Shown piece after piece: positions 11,401 through 23,400 of a stretch of DNA of 26,855 nucleotides. This DNA comes from Nemertoderma westbladi. Taxonomy: Eukaryota; Xenacoelomorpha; Nemertodermatida; Nemertodermatidae. The notes under the pieces were generated by a model. The model ran no database searches, was not told where the DNA came from, and saw nothing but the letters and a program-made list of their open reading frames with translations. Position 1 is the stretch's first letter. Each line of letters begins with the position of its first letter. The stretch lies in assembly GCA_032718475.1 (NCBI GenBank), contig JAUCBJ010008574.1, positions 1 to 26,855 on the forward strand, given 5' to 3'. Made by a program: the position numbers and the translations under genes.

Positions 11401-14400
11401 AGGAAGTAGGGGCAGCGAATGCTGTAAGGTAAACCCCCAACTAAAGAATAAGTCGTACTACTGGGTTAGAACGCATACTACCTAATTATTTCGGAGTCTG
11501 CATGTCCTGTAGTTTATTTAGGCTTGAGAGTAGTCTGCCATCGTTGAGTCTGTACTTTGTTTGTGTAAGTCTGTACGGGTAGCGTATAATATTTATTTAG
11601 ATAATTTGTAGGCTGGATAGTTGTCTGGCTGTTATTAGGTCTGAACGGATTGCAGCGTGTGTAGATCACTTGTCCGATAAAGAAAGGTTAGGAAGTAGGG
11701 GCAGCGAATGCTGTAAGGTAAACCCCCGACTAAAGAATAAGTCGTACTACTGGGTTAGAACGCATACTACCTAATTATTTCGGAGTCTGCATATACCGTA
11801 GTTTGTTTGGGCTTGATAGTAGTCTGTCAGTGTTCGGTCTGCATTTTGTTTGAGTAGTTTGTACGCGTAGCGTAATATTTATTATTCAGAGTTTATGCGA
11901 TTATTCGCAACATTCATTCCCCAAGTTTGTTCCTACAGTAATTGTGTTTGTTATACATACCGCTATAGTTAAATTAACCCCGGTACTACACGGGCTGCTT
12001 GGCGTAGGTAAAGACTGGTGATTTTGTGCACCGGTCACTCCAGCAGATGCCGTGGTTCTTTTAGCTGTTCAAGTATATTTAACTACTGATTATCTGTTGT
12101 ACAAGTACTCGTACCTAATTTAGGGTTTAGTGTACAGTGCTTTCCGAAAGTAATTAGTGTAGGCATTATATTTGTGTTGTAAAGTGGTTGATAGGCACGT
12201 TCGATTAGCTCTATTAACTTCTAGGTAGGAACACTCCGTGATACATAACGTAGAACCTATAGCGATACGGCTATAGGTCGTCAGGCGGTGGTATTTTCCT
12301 ATCTGGACAACGCAGTGTATTTACTACTACTTATTATTTTCAAATACCGTAGTACCCTGTCCGTTGTAATAACCAGATTTCTAACCCTTTGTTAGGCTGG
12401 TTTGTAGACTTCTTGTAAAATTACCCTAAAAATTCGTATTTTGTGTTTTTTGTATATTTTTGTGTTTATTTAGAGATCGTAATCTCACCCGAATTGTACG
12501 TAATTTGTAGTATTAAGTAACTTAGGTAAATTAGCATTATTTGTTTTAGTGTCTTATAAGTAACACTTCACTGAACGCGTACTGCTTTGTGTAGTGATTA
12601 CTCCCCAGAAATAATAACATTTATTTCAACATTGACAAAACCCATTAAACGGGTATATATATATTATAAATCAACTCAAACGATTTATAAATAGTAGGCC
12701 TGCCATACAACAATTAGGTCTCAATATCAGTTGGACTACTGCTTAAATAACGGCAATAAAGTAAGTTAAGGTAACCAAGTAACCCTTAAAATTCAGAAAT
12801 TCAGTTATTTAAAATAATTGATATACCGGTATTTACAATAGGCTTATTATATTTATTTCTATAAATTTTAGGTTGAAATCATACCGGTATTCTGTAATTA
12901 ATTCTAGTTTGTAATTATACTTATATATATACATTATAAGTGTAAGCTGTATACCGGTATTCACGACAGGCCTATTATATATTTATATATATTTGTGCTA
13001 AAATTATATACCGGTTTCTGTGAAAAACCTAGTCTGTAATAATACTTATATATACTATAAGCATACCGGTATTCTAATATATTATATATATATCACGCTA
13101 CACTGAGTAGCAGTATCGGTAATTAATTACTAGGCTAACAGTGATACTGAATTACTAGACTTGCTTTAACTGTAATATAGCAGTAGGCATTCAACTGTAC
13201 CATCAAACATGTCTGACACAACCCAATCACTGTCGGATAGTCTCCTAGATATTGTTAGAATGACTGTTAGACAGTGTCTTAAAAAGATCAGTGACCCAGA
13301 TCCAAGTATAGAACATCCTAGATCCAAGTCTAAGTCACCTCCTGCTGTGGGAAAGGCCATCCCTACAGAAGTAGTGTCAGATCCTAGGCTAGTCCAACAT
13401 CGTAGGTCTATCATCGGCACTCGGGCCCAAGTCAAGCGGGATCAAGAAGCAGCTGTCAAACAGCAGCAACATCCTAGCCAAGAACCTAGTTTTCAGCGGC
13501 CCGATAGCTCCAGTAGTTCGGATACTGATGAGCGGACGCCCGAACGCGGAGTGAAAATGGTGGATAAGGTTTATGATGAGCGGCCAACCTATGAAGAATC
13601 AACCGACGCCACTTTTTCTCAAGAAGAAAGCGAAGTGACAGCAGAGAAACCGCATAAGAGGGATGCTATTGACATCTATCTGTCAGACTATCAACGCTTG
13701 TAGGAGATGAAGAGTTGAGGAGAAGGTTGGAGGGGCTTAGCCCTAATAGTGAAGGAACCAAGCTTGTGCTGGACGCAATCGATGCAGAAATGTTAGCTGC
13801 GAACCAAGCTAAATTCGATGAACAACTCCGCATCGCTAGAGACCAAGAAGAAAGGGTGAAGAAGAAACGTATAGAAGACAGAAAGATAGCAGCAGTGGCA
13901 GAGGCAGAAAGAAAAGTGACCTTGGCAGAGGCAAAAGCGGCAGCGGCAGAGGCAAAAGCGGCAGCGGTGGCGGAAGCGGAATGGAGAGCGGCTGAAGAAA
14001 CCATCCAATTAGAATTGGAAAACATTCAGGAGAATCAAGACTGCATAAATAAACAGTTAACAGCTAGTAATATGCAGATGATGAATCGATCTACTCCCAA
14101 AAGACAGGGATATACATCATCTGAGGAAGGCGATACCACCGATACTGAAGGCAAAGGAAATAGATCTCGTCTAAGCAGACGTAAAAGAACATTCCACCGT
14201 CAGAAATTGCCTGATTTGCCTCCAGCTGTTAGAAGGCAACTAAATAGCACCAACTTGGGCAGTACAGAACCCACAGACCAAATAATTAAAATAGAAAGAC
14301 TCCCTACTATAGTAGATGAGCCTGAAATAATTAGGCCTGTTTTCGAAATCACCCCTTCTGTGATAGACACACCTGTACTCCCTGAAGTTACCTCTAAATT

Positions 14401-17400
14401 CCCTCTGCATAGCACTAAGCTACCTGTGCCCCGTAGAACTGCCCAGGAGACAGTTCAGGTTCTGGACCCCGAGCGAAATATTCATAATTTGTCGCCCGTC
14501 GTCCCTCGTCCGCCCGCTACAACGTTGGCGACTCCTGCTTCTGCGGTCGAATGGGTGGACGAGAGACGGCGGGGGATGGATCTCCTGCTCGGGCAGATGC
14601 AGGAGACTGTTCAGCAATTCGGGGGCACAGTAAGGGAAAGTAGACTAGAGTTGCAAGAAGTGCAGCAAAATATCGCGCTAGAACATGATAAATTAGTAAA
14701 TTTACAAAAGGGTATATCACCACCCCTTGTGACAATGTGTCATCCTGTTAGGTCTGAAGTATCTCATGCGCAAGGTGTGGAGCCTACACGCATCTATACT
14801 GCTAGCGAAGTAGAAACTCCTATAGTGAACCCTATTAAGGGTAATTATAAACCTGTTGATAATGATATTCCCTATAGACCGGATCATAATCCGAGAAATT
14901 TATATACCGATAACTCGATATTAAATGGCACGATGGCCCAAGAAAGTTTTACGCGTCAAATGGCTAGAACCGAAGCCCGGCAAGCGGTAAAGGTGGGAGA
15001 GATCGTCAAGTTCAATGGAGATGAGATGAAATGGTTACCTTTTAATGAATATTACAAAGATAACATACAGAACTCTGTGCTATCTAATGGAGAGAAACTT
15101 AGATTCCTCATCGAGTGCTTGGAAGGATCTCCCAAGTCAATGGCGTTAAAATTTATTGGACATCCAGATGGATTAAGACAAGTTTGGGATACACTAAACA
15201 TCAGGTATGGTAATAGGACTAACATAGCTAGGTATTTATATGCGAAATTAATGGCGCCCCGAAAGTTTCTTAGCAGCGGGATTATAGAGTTTTCCGATGA
15301 GATTCAGGAGATCTGTAGACAACTAGATTGGTTAGGTAAGTCTCATGAATACCAGAATTCTATGGTTGTAGGAGCCTTAGCATCTACTTTGCCCAAGGGT
15401 GGAGTAGGTACACGCTGGGACAAGAAGGTGTTATATATGATGGAACAACAACAACGAGACCCTACCATGGCTGATCTCATGTCATTCTTGGATAGCGAGG
15501 TGAAATTACAGCTCATAAAGCAGTCCAGAGAGAAGACAGCGGAAAGTAAGGTAAGTGAGAAACCCGTTTCTAGGAGAAGAGTAACACCAGTATGTTATAC
15601 CGACGACGGTGAAAGCCAAACTTCTCAAGGAGAGGATAGCGGGAAAGACACTGACAGATCTTATTATGTCAATAAAATGCCTAAAGACCAGGTAAGTAAA
15701 TCCAAGTCTCGACCCAATGACAGAAGGGAACCGGTACAAAAAACCCCTCCTACGTCTCCTAAAAGAATTCAGGTGAGAAAGCCCGAGGAAAGAACAAGTG
15801 TGCACCACATAGCACAGGTTAAAGTAAGTAACATCAAGCCGAAATGTGTGCTGTGCGACGGGCCCCACCGTTTGAATGTGTGTGATAAATTCCTGAGGAA
15901 ATCACTCGAGGATAGACGTGAAGTCATGTGGGATAAGCGGTTGTGTTATAATTGCCTCAGACGAGGACACCAACGGCGAACCTGTTACTCCGATGCAAGG
16001 TGTGCAAAGTGCGGCGCAAAACATCATATCTTGTTGCACACGGAATTCGAACGAAACAGCCCGAGTCAGGTAAGTGAGTCCGAACTACATGTCCAATTCA
16101 GTGATGTGAACGACACTGATCAATCTGAGATGGAAGGATTCTATACGGACGAGTTCTCCGACGAAAACGAATCCTGTTACTTAATAAACACCACCGCAGT
16201 GTATCGAGCACTCATGTATGAGAAAGACACAGACAGCGACCTCACCCTAACTACTTCAGATCAACAACCATCTTGGAAAGCGCCAACTCCCAATATAGGA
16301 ATCCGAGAATTTCCTGTAGTCCAGTTACGGGTCCACGGACCTCAGAAGAGCTATATAGTGAACGCCCTCCTGGACTCCGGTAGCACAGGAACATTCATCG
16401 ATAAAGAACTAGCCGAAGTCATCTTTGCTGGACAACCCAAGTTCCGAACCAAGCTAAACATGTCAGGAATCATGCAAGTTTGGAATTCTACAGTAACAGC
16501 TGATTATTATGTAGGCGCGTTGTCCACCCCCCAGGACGAACTAGGAGAACATAGCATAAGGTCAGTGAAAATGGTGGCTATAAAGAACTTCGCTACTACT
16601 CAAGCAGACCTTTATAATTGGGACGAGGATGAGAGCATCCAACATCTTAGCATACCTCGATTCCAGACTGATTATCCTGGAGTGCAAATACTCATCGGCC
16701 AAAACGCGCATGAGGCGCTGGAGACATTAGAGAAACGACCTGCTCAACCGCAGCCACTACAGACCTATGCGGTAAGAACTAGAGTAGGTTGGTACCTTAC
16801 TGGACCTTCCCGTAGAACGCTCAGGGAAAGACTGCTTCAAGATCGCGTCTGCCAGGTGAGTGAATGGGAAGATGATACTAGTGAGGGAGACGACCCAACT
16901 GAGGGAACACCACACTCCTCAGATAATGACAATCTTAGCTCCAATGTAGATCAATGGAGATATTGCCCCAAGAAGTTTAATCCAATTGACATCGCTTCCA
17001 GAGGAGCAACTCCTCAAGAACTGACAGATACTACAGACCGGTTAGGTGAACCCGACTTCCTGAGTAAGGAGGATGAATGGCCTCCCCATCTTACTCCGAC
17101 TGAGATTAGACCAGCCAAGGGAGCGGAGAAAGTTAAACCTAAAACCCGGACGGGTGGAGCGGAGTTATTTGAACCCGGGATAGATCTGTCGGTATTACAT
17201 ATTGCCAGGGACGACGCCGTGGATCTGGACCTCCCCACCGCGAGTGGATCCTTCATGAAGATCAGAGAGAGCGATTGGAGCTCTGGAACATCAGACGTCC
17301 CGCAGGGACTCTCACCTCTCCTGCAGAGAGCGACGGACCACTATAGCTCCTGGAATCGGCTTTGTGACGCCGTCATATACTTTGAGCGATGTTTCTATCG

Positions 17401-20400
17401 TCACTATTCCAGGACGAAGAGGAAACCTGGAATTGTATTCAGGATGCAGCGACTCAATCACCCAGTCGGTCGTTTGTGTTTACCGGAAGGGAATGGAGGA
17501 CTCTCCGGAAACTGTGGAAGGCAAGATTCTCATCCCACGACCACCTCCCTAATCCTTCAAACATCTAGGGACTCCATAACGTAACAACATACGGAGTGGG
17601 TGTGTGACTCTATTATTTTATATTATTTTATTATTTTTATATTTCTGTATGTATTACTATGTAATTTTATTATAATCGTTTTCTTTAATTTTATTCAGTA
17701 GAATGTTATTTTAGCGATTATTTAGTAGATTAGTGCAATATATATTCGCGTTTATTACTTAATTACGTATATATTATATTTAATGCGACGGCAAGAAATA
17801 ATTCTTTTTCTCTTGCCTTACTGTCCGTATCATATTATAAATACGTGACTACAGTAAGATGAAATGTCCGTACTTATTAAAGTACAATAAAGCCACTACT
17901 ATATTTAAGTATTATTGGTAGGCAGAGTATTAGGAATGCAAAGTTCAGATCCTCGTGTCTCGGCTAAACCAAGCTCTGGGTAGACCTTGGAAACGACTTG
18001 CCTCTTCACACTGACATTGCTTCGTGCGATATTGCTCTCATACCGTATATTAAATAATACATATAGTAGCGTGATGTCCCTTTAACAGTAGCGTATAACG
18101 CAAAATAAATCTGTTAAACCCTTTGACCATCTGTAATTCTAGTCGATTAAGATATCGTGGCACCCACCGATATACTTGAAAGACAAATTTTAGAATCAGT
18201 GGTTAACGTCCCCAGACAAGTTCTGGAATAAATTGGTGCCCATCTCAAATATTAATTATTTAATATTTGCAAATCTAATAAATCAAAATCTGTAAAATTC
18301 AGATCCTTCAACAATTCTAGTCAATTAAGATATCGTAGCATTTACCGATATCCTTAAAAGGACAATTTTCATAGAATTAAGGATCTTGTGTCCCCAGCCA
18401 TGTTCTAGAACCAAAATATGTCAATTTAATTATCAAATAATAAAATTTCAGGGAATAAATTTAAATTCATGTCTCTTAATGAATTTAATAAATTGCCATT
18501 TTTACGCAATTTATAACATTCCCAAAATTTCATTAATTAATAGATCAAGGGAGCGGAGATTTATCTATTATGCGTATGAGTGTGCGAAAGTCTCCCAAAC
18601 ATAGTCAATAGCCGATAAAATTCATAAAGTCATGTATAAAACAGGACATTGACTATTAAAGAATTACTATTAAATAACATCCCAGATCTGTATGCATTGG
18701 AATTACCCTAATTCTACCGCTAGCTTTACATAATGTCACCATAGTAACAACCACGCTAGAATTAGAATTGAGTTAAAAGAACAATAGAAAGCTTGTCCCA
18801 TTGAATAGCATAGGGAATAAATAGTGCACTGATAGTATCCAAGGATACATAATAATACAGTGACATTCTGGAAGGCATTGACTAACGGACAAGTGACCCG
18901 AGTGTGTGTAATTTGTGACAAGTTGTGTGTGTGGTATTTGTGAGTTTATAGGCGAATGTTACTACTAAGGTGTGTTTACAGTAGCGAGTCGCAATTGTGA
19001 AAGTAACCCTAACTCTCCAGTAAGAACCTGAGGTGTATCTAAGCCTTTGGGACGGACAGTCGAGTGACTTGTGCCGGTTGTCGTTGTCGTTGTGCGGCTA
19101 CGTCGTTGGCGAAAGTACAGCGGCGACGACACATCGGTGCTGAGGATCTCGCACTGTCTGGGGGCGGATTGGGGTAGGCAGCGACGCCCGCTCGCCTAAA
19201 TATAAACTCATTATAATATGGATAAACTTATATAGCAGATATGATTGAGTTGATAGAAGATGATCTTGGTATCAGGGAGCGATATACTCTACCTTTACAA
19301 GCGTTTGATGATAGCTTGATACGCGGCGACGCTGGTCCAACTACTACGGAGGACGATGGTCGTTATATCTAACCGCCAATGTCCCGGGAGCAACTTGCGC
19401 GTGGGTTAGACTGTAGAAAATTCATCGCTCACTATACGCATTGTAATGGTACGTATATGGACTTCTTAACTACTGGTCATCCTATCGACCTACACGATAC
19501 GAACGATATAGACACCAAAGGGAAATGGTTTATTTAAATATCATACCCAGCGGAAGCGGAACGATAAACTGAGACTCGAACACGAAAATTCTATTCGAAA
19601 CCGACTCGAAAGTGCAGATGTCGAAATGCCGGATAAACGCAGCGACTCCACCAAATACCTGGAATTCTTGAGAGAAACCTATCTCGATATTACCAGTCAA
19701 CAGAATCTAGAAACTCGATATCCTCAAGGTATACATCATGACTGCATGGTAGAACTCAAACGGCTCTATTCCACTATGATGTATCTTACCGCTGATCGAT
19801 CGCTACCTGTTGTACCGGATAGCTTCGAACGGATGGAGGAATATTGTAAGCTGGAGAAAGATCACTCGCGTTTCCCCTACAAGACGTGCGTTTTTGGTAT
19901 TATTGCGATGAATGCCCTAGACCCAACCAACAAACGGAAAGACATAAACATCCGCGGAGACGTTGCTTTAAACACGGTTTTACTCGCTATACTTACGGGA
20001 GTTTCGAGCGAAACTTGTTCGATGTATCACCTATGCTCGTTCGACTCAGACGATCCTTAAATAAACCAATGATCAGAGTTTCGGAATACTCGATCAGAAC
20101 TCCTCATTCCCCAGTGAGACTTCAGACTCTTGATTTGATCCTATTAGTATGACGGATCCTCCCGAGATGTACTCACTGCTCAAAGATCTAGTGTTACCTG
20201 AACAATTAGTCGGTGGCACCCCAGTTGTGGGCTTCCTAGATACTAGCCCATTCTACCTAGCCGGATTGGGACGCGGACATTTAATATCGCCGTTTAACCC
20301 ATACCATCGTCCCGTCCCGGCTTAACACGATATAACCTGTCACCAAAGTGGCGGAGAAAGTTGTACCAAACGAGTTAAACGCTATTCTACAAAGATCAGA

Positions 20401-23400
20401 AAGGAAACCTGCGTTTGTTCAGATAAACGTAAATTGTAACAGCAGGTCCAGGCGATGGACGAATTGTCTTTATCTCAGTTCGATTGTAAAATCCAGAATC
20501 TCTAAGAAGATATCGAACTTAGGCAACCCCATTCTCTGCGAGAGTTTTTGGATGGGCGTGTCCGGCTGCGGGCGGAGGAGAATCGGCTCGAGGAGAAGCA
20601 TATCGAAACGGCGGATACCCCGACCATAATCCTACACCTTCTGATGCAATCATATTGCACCCTTCACCCAGGATTTATAGCCCTCCTAGTAAAGTGGCTC
20701 GCCCCAAAGAGAAAAGGACTCTTGCTAGCCTCAAAAACTGCGTAAACGCCGTCTGCGTAAGAAAGACTAACTGTTTAGAGTATCTTTATATTTTAGAAAC
20801 TGTGATTTGTTATATTTTATAGACTTAAATCCCATTTTCTGGGAGCGGTGTAAAAGCTTTTGCGTCATTAACCGGTTATTTTCCCTTAAAGTACTCTGTA
20901 GTTGGTTTGCCAGGCATAAAAAGGCCGTGTCCTTGCTGTACTGGTGTTTTAGAGGACATAAAAGTCATTTCTTCTGTATTTGAACTGTATTTGTACTTTA
21001 GAGGACATAATCTGCAATTTCATGACGTAAAAAGCTCGATACTCTTGAAAACAGTGTCGCTACCATGACGATGGCTAACGGCTGATATTGCCACGTTGCA
21101 GCTTTCTGTATCTGCCAATAGAATTTGAGTTAGCTTTGATTTTGACCTATCACAGAGCTACTGAACTGAATTTTCCTATCTCACTGCTCTTTCTCTGTGT
21201 TGAATGGGAGCTTCGTGGAATAAGGGTAGCTGGTATTCTTATAGTTATTCTTATCAGTGTTGTTGGTGATTCTAAGCCAGGAAGAACGGCTTTAGAGTAT
21301 TTTGTGCTTTTATGCTTTAGCCTTACACTAGTAGGCTTAATTATAAGGACATATATCCTTTATCTGCATAACATCCATAAATGCGGCATACCATACCAAA
21401 TCATTTATACCTTAACTTTACTGATTTGCTGTCGGTTATTCATTATATTTGTTGATGAATTATTATATTTGGAATCACGACAAATAACCCCGAAACCCAA
21501 TATTCTTGATATACCGAAGGTAAGAGAGAAAGGTTACAGATAAATGATTGCGACCTATGTTGAGTGGTTTGAAGTGAATCTAATGTTATTTGATAGACCC
21601 TACATGATTCGGTCCGTGTTCCTTTTATATGTGACTAAAATCAGTGAAGATCGGCAGATTAGTGTGCAGTATTGTGCAGCATTGTGTATGAGTGAAACTG
21701 ATAAAGAAGCATTTCCTAAAGAATGCGACATATATGTGAATTATAACTGAGCCATATCGTTGTGAGTAGTTTAAGTCATAACTCTGTTTATATAAATAGA
21801 GCGCCACGTCCTAAAGGAACTGTTAATATTCCCCGAAGGTGAATAATATTGTCAGAGATTATATAATACTGTCAGTCGAATAATACATTAGGCTTACATA
21901 GCAATACGATTAAGCCGTCGAAGTCAATCTCCCGGGTATATCCAACGGGTGAATGATCGCGCACAGATTGGTTTCAACTAGTGTAGTGAATCAAATACTT
22001 GTCAGAGGCTAAAGCGATTTATTATCTAGAAGACATCCTAATTTGGCGGGTTAAACTGCCAAAGGTCTGAAAGCGCGAACAACGGGTATATTATAATATA
22101 AAGTTCCAATAAAGTTTTGTCGGGTAATTATTCGCATTATAAGTTAATTATTTAAGAATATAAAAAAGTACCGTATATTGGTCTTCTATAGATATTTTAT
22201 AACAAAGTCATGATTTACGGTCATAGCAACGACGCGGGGTTACCATACGGGAATTACTGTTTAAATTCCTCAAAATTTGGTAAATTCTACATTTCAGTAT
22301 TTTAGAGCATGAGGCGAGGCGGTATATAAAATTATATTTGTATATATTATGTTCTTAGTAACGAAAGTTTACCATAGCAACAGGGAGCTATACAAACACA
22401 TAAATAATTTAATACACTAAATTACCTTTAATTGATATCCCTTGACATAAGTTTTCAGTTTGCTACACATGACTATCTCAGACCATTCACATGACTCTGG
22501 AATTCCTTTCATATATTTTAAATCGGGCAAGAGCTGTATGGTACCCGTTACTGTTCGAGGGCCTGAAAAAGAAATCATTGATTTAGTATATATGAATATA
22601 TGCATATATATTTGCACTTAAGACCCTAAACAACATCGAATCTATAAATTCCAGGGTTATGATCGCAACATTTGATGGGTATCCCAAGACAACAGTTATA
22701 TGTTGCTACAGTCCAACCAATGCCTCAGAGCCAGAACAAGCAGTCAAGTTTTATGAAGATCTGACTGGACTTATAAAGGACATTCCGAAACACAATGTTA
22801 GTCATTGCTGGTGACCTGAATGCGCAAATTGGCCCAGAAGACATCAAGGGTTACACCTATGACACCAGTTCTAACAGGAATGGGTACTTTTAGACCTAAT
22901 GGAAGAATGTGAATTGATACCAACAAACAACACATTCGAAAAGAGTAAGGGGAAGCTATGGAACTTTCAATACCCTAATGGAACCAAAGCACAACTGGAT
23001 TACATAGATTACCATATTACCATAGTAGATTACGTAGAAGATATCCGGCAACTACAGTCACAGACACCGACTTTGCGGATGACATCGCCCTGCTCTCTAA
23101 TACCCTAGCAGATGCATAGCTTCTACTAAATAAAGTGGAGAGGGCTCCTAAGGAGGTTGGATTGCATATAAATGCTACCAAGACCGAATTCATGACCTAA
23201 TGTTGATGGAATCTTGACAACCATTGACAATAATCAACTAAGGAAGGTTGACGACTTCCAGTACCTTGGATCATGGATAGAGAGTAGCAAAAAGGACATA
23301 GAAGTTAGGAAAGCAAAGGCTTGGGTAATTCTATCAAAAATGGATACCATCTGGAAATCAGATCTCTCCAGGCACCTGAAGACTAAGTTCTTTCGAGCCA

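Larger units (their letters stand above)
9718..22081 (+). mobile_element. Complete, young, non-autonomous BEL/Pao-type LTR retrotransposon
   Basis: Two 1,233-bp LTRs beginning TG and ending CA enclose 9.9 kb and are flanked by the 5-bp duplication ACGGG. By eye the LTRs differ at four positions, all transitions, so insertion is recent on an evolutionary scale. The polyprotein shows BEL/Pao hallmarks: a DUF1759-like gag segment, CCHC knuckles, a DUF1758-like DSG protease, and the conserved Trp-Arg-Tyr..NPxDIASRG segment that normally lies between RNase H and integrase. Reverse transcriptase, RNase H and the integrase catalytic core are absent, so the copy depends on enzymes from elsewhere. An unidentified decayed coding region precedes the 3' LTR. 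The element lies antisense within the intron of the VMO1-like gene. Confidence 0.93.

Noticed and set aside
13520-13550. CTGATGAG followed by CGAAC, similar to a hammerhead core
   Set aside because: It lies in the gag frame, lacks GAAA after stem II, and has no pairing stems.
13666-14025. 119-codon minus-strand Ala/Ser-rich frame
   Set aside because: It is the antisense of the Ala/Glu-rich coiled coil in gag; low-complexity shadow.
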